A stretch of DNA of 64,000 bases from Paracoccaceae bacterium (GCA_016124615.1 WGNF01000006.1:62001-126000); one strand, 5' to 3'; numbered from the stretch's first letter, positions 55,158 through 63,555 are shown. The notes: generated from the sequence alone by a model not told the origin. Numbers and translations are program-made.

Positions 55158-56405
55158 ATGAAACGCTACTCCGTCTTTGCCATCGCCCGCGAGGCGCTGC
55201 GCTTCCATCAGGGGTGGGAGCGTGCCTGGCGCTCGCCCACGCCGAAAGCCGCCTATGACGTGGTGATCGTCGGCGCCGGGGGGCATGGCCTTGCCACCGC
55301 CTACTACCTTGGCAAGAACTTCGGCATCACCAACGTGGCGGTGATCGAGAAGGGCTGGCTGGGCGGCGGCAACACCGGGCGCAACACCACCATCATCCGC
55401 TCGAATTACCTGCAAGACCCCTCGGCCGCGATCTACGAAAAGGCCCGCAGCCTGTACGAGACGCTGAGCCAGGATCTGAACTATAACGTCATGTTCAGCC
55501 CCCGCGGCCTTCTGATGCTGGCGCAGACCCACCATGAGGTGCGCGGCTACCTGCGCACCGTGCACGCCAACACCCTGCAAGGGGTGGCGACCGAGTGGAT
55601 CGAGCCTGCCAAGGTCAAGGAACTGGTGCCGATCATCAACATCGACGGCCCGCGCTACCCGGTGCTGGGCGCGCTGTATCAGGCGCGCGGCGGCACCGCG
55701 CGGCACGATGCGGTGGCCTGGGGCTATGCCCGCGCCTGTTCCGCGATGGGGATGGACATCATCCAGCAATGCGAGGTGACGGGCGTCCGGTCAGAGGGCG
55801 GGAACGTCACCGGGGTGGAGACCACCAAGGGCTTCATCGGCTGTAAAAAGATGGGCATCGTCGTCGCCGGACACTCGGGCCAGGTCGCCGAAATGGCCGG
55901 GTTCCGCCTGCCGGTCGAGGCGGTGGCGCTGCAGGCGCTCGTTTCCGAACCCATCAAGCCCTGCATGGACGTGGTGGTGATGGCCAACACCGTGCACGGC
56001 TACATGTCGCAATCCGACAAGGGCGAGATGGTGATCGGCGGCGGCACCGACGGGTTCAACAACTTCACCCAGCGCGGCAGCTTCCAGCATATCGAGGAAA
56101 CCCTGCGGGCGCTGGTCGAGACCTTTCCGATGATTTCGCGGCTCAAGATGCTGCGGCAATGGGGCGGCATCGTCGACATGACCGGCGACCGCTCGCCGAT
56201 CCTGTCGAAAACCCCGCTGGGCAATTGCTTCATCAACTGCGGCTGGGGCACCGGCGGCTTCAAGGCGATCCCCGGCTCCGGCTGGGCGATGGCGGAACTG
56301 ATGGCCAAGGGCGAGCCGGGCCCGCTGGCCGCCGCCTTCGGGATGGAGCGGTTCCGCGAGGGCCGGTTCATTGATGAGAGCGTCGCGGCGGGGGTGGCGC
56401 ACTGA
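55158..56405 (+). CDS. soxB: Sarcosine oxidase subunit beta
   Basis: SoxB is the catalytic flavin subunit of heterotetrameric sarcosine oxidase. The 415-residue protein has the FAD motif VVIVGAGGHGLATAYYLG, the NTGRNTTIIRSNYLQD loop, the His in GGTARHDAVAWG that in this family binds FMN covalently, and QWGGIVDMTGDRSPILSKTP...GWGTGGFKA at the C-terminus. The ATG at 55158 fits the family length. Downstream order should be soxD, but an insertion of about 1.5 kb intervenes. Confidence 0.95.
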   Translation: MKRYSVFAIAREALRFHQGWERAWRSPTPKAAYDVVIVGAGGHGLATAYYLGKNFGITNVAVIEKGWLGGGNTGRNTTIIRSNYLQDPSAAIYEKARSLYETLSQDLNYNVMFSPRGLLMLAQTHHEVRGYLRTVHANTLQGVATEWIEPAKVKELVPIINIDGPRYPVLGALYQARGGTARHDAVAWGYARACSAMGMDIIQQCEVTGVRSEGGNVTGVETTKGFIGCKKMGIVVAGHSGQVAEMAGFRLPVEAVALQALVSEPIKPCMDVVVMANTVHGYMSQSDKGEMVIGGGTDGFNNFTQRGSFQHIEETLRALVETFPMISRLKMLRQWGGIVDMTGDRSPILSKTPLGNCFINCGWGTGGFKAIPGSGWAMAELMAKGEPGPLAAAFGMERFREGRFIDESVAAGVAH

Positions 56406-56410
56406 TGGGG

Positions 56411-56899
56411 TTATTTCCAAAACCTAAACCCACCGAGATAATTCGTCCCGGTGTTGGGTGCGATACCGAGCGGTCCCAGAAGGCCATTGGTAAGCATGTT
56501 GCCTGCCGGGGTCTTGGGATAAGCACCCAAAGATTCCGCTATCTGCGCAAGAGCATTCTGATGCTTGTTGAGGGGGGGGAAGTACGCCCGGATCAAATCG
56601 GTCTCAATATCCCGCCGTTCGGATTCGCTCGTAACGAGCTTTGCCCCGACCGCATTGACACCAAGCGCTTTCGCCTCGTCCCACTTTTCGCCCGGCTGCC
56701 GATGCTCGCCCATCCGTCGCTGAAGTGCATTGGCCTTCCCAACGTAAAGAACTTTGAAGTCAGTAAACTGAGGCCAAGGAACGGCGAGAAACGCGTAGAC
56801 GGCTCCGACCTCATTGAAATCAATACCGGCAGAAAAGACGTCGAACGAGTACTCACGGCCACTAGCACCAGAGAGTTTTGCGGAGAAGAGTTTAGACAT
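56411..56899 (-). CDS. GIY-YIG domain protein inserted in the sox operon
   Basis: A 162-residue protein read antisense to soxB-soxD. Residues 30-115 show the GIY-YIG nuclease fold markers: Y35 in GAVYAFLAV, Y52 in VLYVGKANALQRRM, Arg61/62, E99 in ERRDIETDLIRAY and N111 in PPLNKH. All expected catalytic positions are filled. The C-terminal 50 residues are unassigned. Base composition is less GC-rich than the flanking sox genes. Its end lies 5 bases past the soxB stop, so it abuts it tail-to-tail. It may be a solitary GIY-YIG mobile gene or a defence/repair nuclease. Confidence 0.7.
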   Translation of the reverse strand: MSKLFSAKLSGASGREYSFDVFSAGIDFNEVGAVYAFLAVPWPQFTDFKVLYVGKANALQRRMGEHRQPGEKWDEAKALGVNAVGAKLVTSESERRDIETDLIRAYFPPLNKHQNALAQIAESLGAYPKTPAGNMLTNGLLGPLGIAPNTGTNYLGGFRFWK

Positions 56900-56932
56900 G
56901 GTTTCAGGCTCCAGAAGTTCGCATTTCGTTCC

Positions 56933-56986
56933 ACTCTAGCACAGCTTGCGCAAAAATCAACATTTTGTGCCTATGGTAGTTACCAT
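56933..56986 (-). promoter_or_regulatory. Possible promoter and operator of the GIY-YIG gene
   Basis: On the minus strand TTGATT (56955-56960) and TAGAGT (56933-56938) are 16 bases apart, each a 4/6 match to sigma-70 hexamers, upstream of the gene start at 56899. Just upstream is the inverted repeat ATGGTA-GT-TACCAT (56973-56986, plus-strand reading), a candidate operator. The region is AT-rich for this genome. Confidence 0.35.
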
Positions 56987-57006
56987 CAAGATAGGTGGTG
57001 TGCATC

Positions 57007-57144
57007 ATGCTGACCCTCACCAGCCACTCCCCTCGCGTTAAAGCCAAGGAAACCGAGCTTTCCCCCGCCAACGCAGCGCAATTGACGCGCTTCCACGAGG
57101 GCAGGTTCATCAGCGAAAGCGCCGCCACGAGGGGGACGCACTGA
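57007..57144 (+). pseudogene. soxD::soxB fusion remnant
   Basis: A 45-codon open frame. Its first about 20 codons (MLTLTSHSPRVKAKETELSP) align with the start of soxD (MLTLTCPYCGVKAEETELAP), and its last 18 (RFHEGRFISESAATRGTH, then TGATG) align with the end of soxB (RFREGRFIDESVAAGVAH). The two metal-binding cysteines of SoxD are lost. The best explanation is an old tandem soxB-soxD duplication collapsed by an internal deletion from soxD1 into the end of soxB2. It is probably not functional, though the frame is intact. Confidence 0.8.
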
Positions 57145-57430
57145 TGATAGCCGATGCCCTTCAAGGGGTGACCCTGCCGGGACGGCTTCAGTCGCCGCGC
57201 CGGTCGTGGGCGTCGTCGATGAAGCCCGCCCGCTATGACATTGAGCGTTGCGGTGGAATCCCGGTGGATTTTGGCCGTTCTGGGCGCTCGCGGCTGAAAT
57301 GGGCCGACTTTGGCGCATCGCCGCGCGTCATTCCCGCGGCTTTCCGCCCGCGGATCGCCGGACCGGCGACCAACCCTGTCGGCGGGGCCGGGCTGTACCT
57401 ACCTTTCTGTAATCGAAAGGAGGATACACC

Positions 57431-57784
57431 ATGTATCAGCACTCTTCGGACAAACCCGACACCCATCAACACCCGCGCCCGGCCTATGGTCGGCCGGGTG
57501 GGGGCGGGGTCTGGTGGCTCATCGGCGCTGTCGTCGTGCTGCTGCTTCTGGGCGTCGTCATCTTCGGCACCCCGAGCAGTACCGTGCCCAACGGCGGATC
57601 GGTCGGCACACCGCCACCCGCGGCTCTGGCACCCGCAGCACCTGCGCCGGCCACTGGCGCCAACACCGGCGCAACGGGCAGCAGCCCCAGCACACCGGCA
57701 CCCGCAGCCAATCCGCCGGCGGCACCCGCGCCTGGCACTGGTGCTGGCACCGGGGCAACGGGCTCAGGCGCATCCGGCAACTGA
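57431..57784 (+). CDS. Small membrane protein with Pro/Ala/Gly-rich tail
   Basis: A 117-residue protein. The cytoplasmic-type start (about 28 residues, His/Pro-rich) is followed by one transmembrane helix (WWLIGAVVVLLLLGVVIF, about 28-45), then a low-complexity Ala/Pro/Gly/Thr tail with repeated GATGS and TGAG units. A perfect AAGGAGG ribosome site lies before the ATG. I recognise no family. It lies inside the insertion between soxB and soxD. Confidence 0.6.
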   Translation: MYQHSSDKPDTHQHPRPAYGRPGGGGVWWLIGAVVVLLLLGVVIFGTPSSTVPNGGSVGTPPPAALAPAAPAPATGANTGATGSSPSTPAPAANPPAAPAPGTGAGTGATGSGASGN

Positions 57785-57805
57785 GTTCCACGACCTTCCC
57801 CTCCT

Positions 57806-57831
57806 GGGCGGGCGCCGCATGGCGCCCGCCC
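57806..57831 (+). terminator. Strong hairpin before soxD
   Basis: A perfect 11-bp stem (GGGCGGGCGCC / GGCGCCCGCCC) with a GCAT loop, 22 bases after the small membrane protein stop and 58 before soxD. There is only a short T tract after it. It may terminate the inserted gene, in which case soxDAG need read-through or their own promoter. Confidence 0.5.
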
Positions 57832-57889
57832 TTCGCATGCGCCGCTGCAACCCCGACGATGTTCCGCCCCAGAAGAACGGTCTCTTGTC

Positions 57890-58213
57890 ATGCTGACCCT
57901 TACCTGCCCCTACTGCGGCGTCAAAGCCGAGGAAACCGAGCTTGCCCCCGGCTACGAGGCGCATCTGAAACGCTTCGGCGCGGGATCGTCGGATGACGAT
58001 TTCGAGGGCTACATGTTCGCGCGCAAGAACCCCAAGGGCGTGCATTTCGAACGCTGGCGCCATGCCTATGGCTGCGGCAAGTGGTTCCTTGCGGCGCGCG
58101 ATACGGCAACGCTGGAGGTGTTCGGCACCTATCCGGCGCAATCCAAGGAACCCCCGGCCGACCTGATCGCAAAGATCAAGGCGAAGCGGCCGGGGTGGGA
58201 GGGCTACAAATGA
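57890..58213 (+). CDS. soxD: Sarcosine oxidase subunit delta
   Basis: SoxD is the small zinc-binding subunit of tetrameric sarcosine oxidase. The 107-residue protein has C6-PY-C9 near the start and the HAYGCGKWF segment carrying the remaining His/Cys ligands. ARDTATLEVFGTY is also typical. The stop overlaps the soxA ATG (ATGA). A diverged copy of its N-terminus is the first half of the remnant at 57007. Confidence 0.93.
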   Translation: MLTLTCPYCGVKAEETELAPGYEAHLKRFGAGSSDDDFEGYMFARKNPKGVHFERWRHAYGCGKWFLAARDTATLEVFGTYPAQSKEPPADLIAKIKAKRPGWEGYK

Positions 58214-61200
58214 GCACGCGTCTGGCCCAGGGTGGCCGCCTGATCGACCGCGCCAAATCGGTTGAATTCTCTTTCAACGGCAACCGCTTGCGCGGCTTCG
58301 CCGGGGATACGCTGGCGGCGGGGCTCTTGGCCAACGACCAGATGCTGGTCGGCCGCAGCTTCAAGTACCACCGCCCGCGCGGCGTGGTCGCCTCTGGCGC
58401 CGAAGAGCCGAACGCGCTGGTCAACCTTGGTCAGGGTGGCCGGTTCGAGCCGAACCAGCGCACCACCACGACCGAGCTGTTTGACGGGCTTTATGCGACC
58501 TCGCAGAACCACTGGCCCAGCCTTGAGTTCGATGTCGGCGTGCTGAACAACTACGCCGCCCGGATGCTGCCCGGCGGCTTCTACTACAAGACCTTCATGT
58601 ACCCGCGCGCGGCGTGGAAACACCTGTTCGAGCCGATCGTGCGGCAGTCGGCGGGGCTTGGCAAAGTGCCGCAAGATCCCGACGCAGACCGTTATGAATA
58701 CACCTATTTCTTCACCGACGTGCTGGTGGTCGGCGGCGGCATCGCCGGGCTTCAGGCCGCCGTTGCCGCGGCAGGTGCCGGGGCCCGCGTGATGCTGGTC
58801 GAGCAGACCGCCCACTGGGGCGGTCGCGCCCCGGTCGATGGCATCACGGTCGATGGCAAGCTTGCCGAAGACTGGATCAACGACACCGTCGAAACTCTTG
58901 GCGCGATGGCAAATGTCACGCTGCGGCTGCGCTGCATGGCGGCCGGGGTCTATGACCACGGCTATGTGCTGGCGGATGAGAAGCTGGCCGACCACACCCC
59001 CGGCGACGGGCGGCCCCGGCACCGGCTGTGGCGCATCCGCGCCCGGCGTATCGTGACGGCGACCGGCGCGATCGAACGCCCGCTGTCCTTCGCGGGCAAC
59101 GACATTCCCGGCGTGATGCTGGCCGGGGCGGTGCGCGACTACGTGGTGAACTTCGCTGTCTCGCCCGGCGATCGCACCGTGGTGGTGACCAACAACGACG
59201 ACGCCTACCGCACCGCGCTGGCGCTGAAAGCAGCGGGGCTGGCGGTGCCGGTCATCATCGACGCCCGCCCAGAGGCGAGTGGCGCGTTGCCGCAACAGGC
59301 GCGCGCGGCGGGGATCCGGGTGGAAACCGGCAAGGCCATCGCCAAGGTCAAGGGCGGCAAGCGCGTCACCGGCGTGGCGCTGTGCCTGCAGGCGGGCGAG
59401 GGCGCCGTGATCGAAGAGATCGCCTGCGACGCGGTCGCCATGTCGGGCGGCTGGTCGCCGGTGGTTCACCTCTGGAGCCATTGCGGCGGCAAGCTGATCT
59501 GGGACGAGGCGAACGCCTGCTTCCGCCCCGACGCCACCCGCCCGCCGACCGGCGATGACGGCGCGGGCTTTGTGATCGCGGCGGGGGCGGCCAATGGCGC
59601 CGGTCTTGCCGGGGGCGCGCTGGCCGATGCCGATGCGGCGGGCCGCACCGCCGCCTCGCAAGCCGGGGCAACCGGGGCTTCGGCGCCGTGCCCGGTGGCC
59701 GAAGCCGCCGCCGAGGCGCCGATGGCGCCGGTCTGGATGATGCCGCAGGGCGCCGGGCCGGAATTGCGGATGAAGATGTGGCTGGACTACCAGAACGACG
59801 TGAAGGTGTCCGACGTACAACTGGCCGCGCGCGAGGGCTATGAAAGCGTCGAGCATACCAAGCGCTATACCACGCTGGGGATGGCGACGGATCAAGGCAA
59901 GCTGAGCAACATCAACGGGCTGGCGGTGCTTGCGAATGCGCTGAACGCGCCCATTCCGGCGGTCGGCACCACCACCTTCCGCCCGCCCTATACGCCGGTG
60001 CCGCTGGGCGCGCTGGCGGGCGAGGCGCGCGGCGAGATCTTCCAGCCGCTGCGTCGCACGCCGCTGCACGAGTGGCACGAGGCCAACGGGGTGGAGTGGG
60101 AGCCGGTCGGCCTCTGGCGCCGCCCCTATGCGTTCAAGCGGCCGGGCGAGACGACCGAGCAAGCCGTGCACCGCGAAGTGCTGAACACGCGCGCGAATGT
60201 AGGGCTGCTGGATGCTTCGACGCTGGGCAAACTGGTGGTGAAGGGGGCCGACGCGGGCCGCTTCCTCGACATGCTCTACACTGGCGTGATGTCAACGTTG
60301 CCGGTGGGCAAGTGCCGCTATGGCCTGATGTGCAACGAAAACGGCTTCCTCAGCGACGACGGCGTGGTGGCGCGCATCAACGAGGACACCTGGCTTTGCC
60401 ACACCACGAGCGGAGGCGCCGATCGCATCCACGCCTGGATGGAGGACTGGCTGCAATGCGAGTGGTGGGACTGGCAGGTCTACACCGCCAACCTGACCGA
60501 GCAATTTGCGCAGATTGCCGTGGTCGGCCCGAACGCCCGCAAGGTGCTGGAAAAGCTGGGCGGGATGGACGTGTCGAAAGAAACGCTGCCGTTCATGCAA
60601 TGGGCCGATGGCACCTTGGGCGGGTTCCGCGCGCGGGTCTACCGGATCAGCTTTTCCGGCGAACTCAGCTACGAAATCGCGGTTCCGGCCTCTGAAGGCC
60701 GGGCGTTCTGGGATGCGGTGGTGAAGGCCGGGGCGGAATTCGGCGCGATGCCCTATGGCACCGAGGCGCTGCACATCATGCGGGCCGAAAAGGGCTTCAT
60801 CATGATCGGCGATGAAACCGACGGCACGGTGATCCCGCAAGACCTTGGGCTGAGCTGGGCGATTTCCAAGAAGAAAGCGGATTTCCTCGGCAAGCGTGGG
60901 CAGGAGCGGGTGCACATGACCGACCCCGAGCGCTGGAAGCTGGTCGGCCTTGAAACGCTTGACGGCTCGGTGATCCCCGATGGGGCCATCGCCGTAGCGC
61001 CGGGGGTCAACGCGAACGGCCAGCGCAACACCGAAGGGCGTGTGACATCAACCTATTATTCGCCGACGCTCAAGAAGGGTATCGCGATGGGGCTGGTGCG
61101 GCGCGGGCCGGATCGGATGGGGCAAACGGTGGAATTCCCGAAGATCGGTGGCGGTTCCGTCACCGCGAAGATCGTCGATCAGGTGTTCTTCGACAAGGAC

Positions 61201-61221
61201 GGAGAGAAGCAGAATGTCTGA
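58210..61221 (+). CDS. soxA: Sarcosine oxidase subunit alpha
   Basis: SoxA carries the NAD+ site, binds tetrahydrofolate and receives the one-carbon unit. The 1003-residue protein has an N-terminal ferredoxin-like SoxA domain (EFSFNGNRLRGFAGDTLAAGLLAND), a central Rossmann domain (VLVVGGGIAGLQAAVAAAGAG, about 176-196, and ATGAIERPL), and a C-terminal GcvT-like folate domain (about 615-1000, with SGELSYEIAVP and MRAEKGFIMIGDETDG). It overlaps soxG by 8 bases. Length matches the family. Confidence 0.96.
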   Translation: MSTRLAQGGRLIDRAKSVEFSFNGNRLRGFAGDTLAAGLLANDQMLVGRSFKYHRPRGVVASGAEEPNALVNLGQGGRFEPNQRTTTTELFDGLYATSQNHWPSLEFDVGVLNNYAARMLPGGFYYKTFMYPRAAWKHLFEPIVRQSAGLGKVPQDPDADRYEYTYFFTDVLVVGGGIAGLQAAVAAAGAGARVMLVEQTAHWGGRAPVDGITVDGKLAEDWINDTVETLGAMANVTLRLRCMAAGVYDHGYVLADEKLADHTPGDGRPRHRLWRIRARRIVTATGAIERPLSFAGNDIPGVMLAGAVRDYVVNFAVSPGDRTVVVTNNDDAYRTALALKAAGLAVPVIIDARPEASGALPQQARAAGIRVETGKAIAKVKGGKRVTGVALCLQAGEGAVIEEIACDAVAMSGGWSPVVHLWSHCGGKLIWDEANACFRPDATRPPTGDDGAGFVIAAGAANGAGLAGGALADADAAGRTAASQAGATGASAPCPVAEAAAEAPMAPVWMMPQGAGPELRMKMWLDYQNDVKVSDVQLAAREGYESVEHTKRYTTLGMATDQGKLSNINGLAVLANALNAPIPAVGTTTFRPPYTPVPLGALAGEARGEIFQPLRRTPLHEWHEANGVEWEPVGLWRRPYAFKRPGETTEQAVHREVLNTRANVGLLDASTLGKLVVKGADAGRFLDMLYTGVMSTLPVGKCRYGLMCNENGFLSDDGVVARINEDTWLCHTTSGGADRIHAWMEDWLQCEWWDWQVYTANLTEQFAQIAVVGPNARKVLEKLGGMDVSKETLPFMQWADGTLGGFRARVYRISFSGELSYEIAVPASEGRAFWDAVVKAGAEFGAMPYGTEALHIMRAEKGFIMIGDETDGTVIPQDLGLSWAISKKKADFLGKRGQERVHMTDPERWKLVGLETLDGSVIPDGAIAVAPGVNANGQRNTEGRVTSTYYSPTLKKGIAMGLVRRGPDRMGQTVEFPKIGGGSVTAKIVDQVFFDKDGEKQNV

Positions 61222-61792
61222 CATCGTCAGCGCCCTTGGCGGCGCCCGGTCCGAGGGCTTCGCGACCGTGGAAGAGATCGGCCCCGTCGGCATGATCACG
61301 CTGCGGGGGGCGCAGGACTCGGCCGCCCTGCAAGCGGCGGTAAAGGCGGCGGTGGGCGTCGGCCTTCCCGCAGCCCGGCGGATCGAACTGGACGCGGATC
61401 GCGGCGCGGGCTGGATGTCGCCCGACGAGTTGCTCTTGCTGCTGCCCTACGCGGCCGTTTCCGAAACGCTGGCCGCCCTGACGCAGGCGCTGTCGGGCGA
61501 ACATGCGCTGGCCGTCGATGTGTCGGACGCCCGCGCGGTGTTCCGCATCCGGGGGCCGCAGGCGCGCGAGGTGCTGATGAAGCTGTGCCCGGTGGACCTG
61601 TCGCCCGCCGCCTTCGCCCCCGGCGAGTTGCGCCGCACCCGCGCCGCACAGGTGGCCGCCGCCTTCTGGATCAGCGGGCCGGACGAGTTCACGCTGGTCT
61701 CGTTCCGCTCGGTCGGGCGGTATGTGTTTGACCTGCTTGCCAATGCAGCGGCGTCGGGCAGCGCGGTGGGAGTATACTCCGCGCCGACCTGA
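61214..61792 (+). CDS. soxG: Sarcosine oxidase subunit gamma
   Basis: A 192-residue protein of the SoxG type, a GcvT-like fold that stabilises the alpha-beta complex. Visible markers are AGWMSPDELLLLLP, VDVSDARAVFRIRGPQAREVLMKLCPVDLSP and WISGPDEFTLVSFRSVGRYVFDLL. The ATG overlaps the soxA stop. A small open frame begins at its TGATG end. Confidence 0.93.
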   Translation: MSDIVSALGGARSEGFATVEEIGPVGMITLRGAQDSAALQAAVKAAVGVGLPAARRIELDADRGAGWMSPDELLLLLPYAAVSETLAALTQALSGEHALAVDVSDARAVFRIRGPQAREVLMKLCPVDLSPAAFAPGELRRTRAAQVAAAFWISGPDEFTLVSFRSVGRYVFDLLANAAASGSAVGVYSAPT

Positions 61793-62016
61793 TGACGCCA
61801 ACGCTCGGCTCGGCAGGGCCGCCAGACGCATCGGATTTTCTCATGCAGGCCGTCATTTTCCGGGCGATGCGGTCGATGGCGGTATGGCACCCGATAGTGG
61901 GGGCTGCCGTGACGTGTGCCCGGTGCGGCGAGAACACGCAGCAGGCGAAGTTTCGCTTGCCGAACAACTTTCGGACCGATAGCGTTTTCGTGAAGCATAC
62001 GAGTCGGGGGCGTTGA
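61792..62016 (+). CDS. Possible small CxxC protein after soxG
   Basis: A 74-codon frame that starts at the soxG stop (TGATG), so it could be coupled to soxG. It contains CARCGENTQQAKFRLPNNF, a CxxC that might bind metal. There is no recognised family, and other frames are also open here, so it may not be a gene. The 227-base soxG-to-62020 gap otherwise shows nothing. Confidence 0.25.
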   Translation: MTPTLGSAGPPDASDFLMQAVIFRAMRSMAVWHPIVGAAVTCARCGENTQQAKFRLPNNFRTDSVFVKHTSRGR

Positions 62017-62019
62017 GTT

Positions 62020-62505
62020 TTGGTTGCCTATAGTCTTCCCCCGGCGATTCCGGCTGCCATCACGCAGTCGGCTGATATCGTCTCTGCGCGATCCTTTGGT
62101 CAGGTTTTTCGTGTCGCGGCACCGGTGTTCCCGACGCTGGGGGCGGACGATCGCACACTCGACTGCACGATGACCGAAGCGACGCCGACGGTGGCTACGC
62201 GGTTCGAGATCCGCTATTCGGCGGACGCGCAACGGGCCATGATCGGGCATTTCATTGTCTCGCCCCGGCAAAATGACATCATAGCTGCCAAAGTGCTGGA
62301 CAACACCCCGGACCGGCTGGAGCTTCAGTGGTCGGTGCCCGACGTTCTGTTGCAGACTTGGCCTTACGCGACCCGGCAAACCGTGGTCTATCGCGCGATC
62401 TATGTGTTCGACACGCAGTCGATCTTCATGCTTCAGGACTTTCCGGAAGGCTTGGTGACCATAACCGCCCCACAATCGAGAGGAACCTGCCGTGCCGTTC
62501 CGTGA
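62020..62505 (+). CDS. Tandem paralogue A, unknown function
   Basis: A 161-residue protein that shares a domain of about 125 residues with the next two genes: FPTLGADDRTLDC, a YSxxxxRAMIGHF segment, LELQWSVPDV, TVVYRAIYVF and a C-terminal SRGTC. The Cys after the acidic residue and the Cys of the last turn probably pair. It begins with TTG and lacks a clear signal peptide, unlike paralogue C. I do not recognise a named family. Confidence 0.55.
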   Translation: MVAYSLPPAIPAAITQSADIVSARSFGQVFRVAAPVFPTLGADDRTLDCTMTEATPTVATRFEIRYSADAQRAMIGHFIVSPRQNDIIAAKVLDNTPDRLELQWSVPDVLLQTWPYATRQTVVYRAIYVFDTQSIFMLQDFPEGLVTITAPQSRGTCRAVP

Positions 62506-62568
62506 TCCTTTGGCCGCAAGAGTCGGCACTGCACCGTGCGTTCGTTTCGGGGCGCTGAAGCCGTGGTG

Positions 62569-63039
62569 ATGGCGCTGCCGCCCCCCGTCGCAGTGATCCT
62601 GCTGCCGGTTGATCCGGATCGGGCCGCGGTCGGTGAGCTGATCCGTGTTGCGGCGACGCGGTTTCCCGCCCTCGGCCCGGATGACGTGACGCTGGACTGC
62701 AACGTGCCCCCGCGTGACCTGCTGATCGCACCGCATTTCCAGCTGCACTATTCGCTGGCCGCAACGCGCGCGATGGTCGGGCAGTTTCACGTTGCAGAAG
62801 GGCAGGCCGACCCGATCAACGCCAGGATCACCGATGCGTCGGCTGCGCATCTGCAACTGGAATGGAAGGTGCCGAACGTGAATGTGGATAGCTTCACCGC
62901 CCTCCCACCGCAGACAGTCCGCTATACAGCGACCTATGTCTTTGCCACGAAAAAGATAATCCTCGGCTGGGACAGCGGAAACATCTTGTATGACAAAGGC
63001 ATCCCCCAGACCGATGGGTCATGCGCGCCGACGCCCTGA
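62569..63039 (+). CDS. Tandem paralogue B, unknown function
   Basis: A 156-residue protein (start uncertain; in-frame GTG codons at 62536, 62563 and 62566 precede the ATG). It matches A over FPALGPDDVTLDC, HYSLAATRAMVGQFHVA, LQLEWKVPNV, TVRYTATYVFATKKIIL and a final DGSC. It has a weak hydrophobic start (PPPVAVILLPV) that may be a decayed or non-cleaved export signal. The distance to A's stop is about 63 bases. Confidence 0.55.
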   Translation: MALPPPVAVILLPVDPDRAAVGELIRVAATRFPALGPDDVTLDCNVPPRDLLIAPHFQLHYSLAATRAMVGQFHVAEGQADPINARITDASAAHLQLEWKVPNVNVDSFTALPPQTVRYTATYVFATKKIILGWDSGNILYDKGIPQTDGSCAPTP

Positions 63040-63105
63040 CGCCCGCGGCCCTTGTGCCCGATGCCGGGTCCCACGCTATTTCGTGACGTCAAAGGAGTAC
63101 CAACC

Positions 63106-63555
63106 ATGCGATTGTTTCTCTCGCTCGCCGCCGCGGGCCTCTTGCTGAGCGGTGCCAATGCTGCCGCCGCGACAGGCACGACCAAGTTCACCGTACCGCC
63201 TGGCGCCAAGTTCATCGACTGCAGGATCGCCGATCCGCAGGCATTCACCTCGAGCCGGATTGTTTTGCTTTATCAACCCGAACTGAAGGAGATGCACGTC
63301 ATCGACGGGGCGATCAACGAGGTTTACGCCCGTCCAATCGAAGTGGACGTGTCCGAGGACACGCCGCAACACGTCGTCATGAGCTGGGTGGTGAAGAACC
63401 TGCCGGGCCATACGAACAACGGTCAAACGGTCGCGGCAGACATCAAGTACAACGTGATCTACGTGAAGGCCTCGCAGAGCATCATCGTCGTGGCGCAGAT
63501 CCTGGCCTACGATAACCGACTCTATCAGAGCGCCGGCACCTGCACCGTGAAGTGA
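63106..63555 (+). CDS. Tandem paralogue C, secreted
   Basis: A 149-residue protein with a clear signal peptide (MRLFLSLAAAGLLLSGANAAAA) and an AAAGGAG ribosome site. The mature part shares the family pattern (GAKFIDCRI, IVLLYQPELKEMHVID, VVMSWVVKNL, ADIKYNVIYVKASQSIIVV, SAGTC) with A and B, and the two family cysteines are conserved. It is the only member with an evident export signal, which suggests the family works in the periplasm or outside the cell. Confidence 0.6.
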   Translation: MRLFLSLAAAGLLLSGANAAAATGTTKFTVPPGAKFIDCRIADPQAFTSSRIVLLYQPELKEMHVIDGAINEVYARPIEVDVSEDTPQHVVMSWVVKNLPGHTNNGQTVAADIKYNVIYVKASQSIIVVAQILAYDNRLYQSAGTCTVK

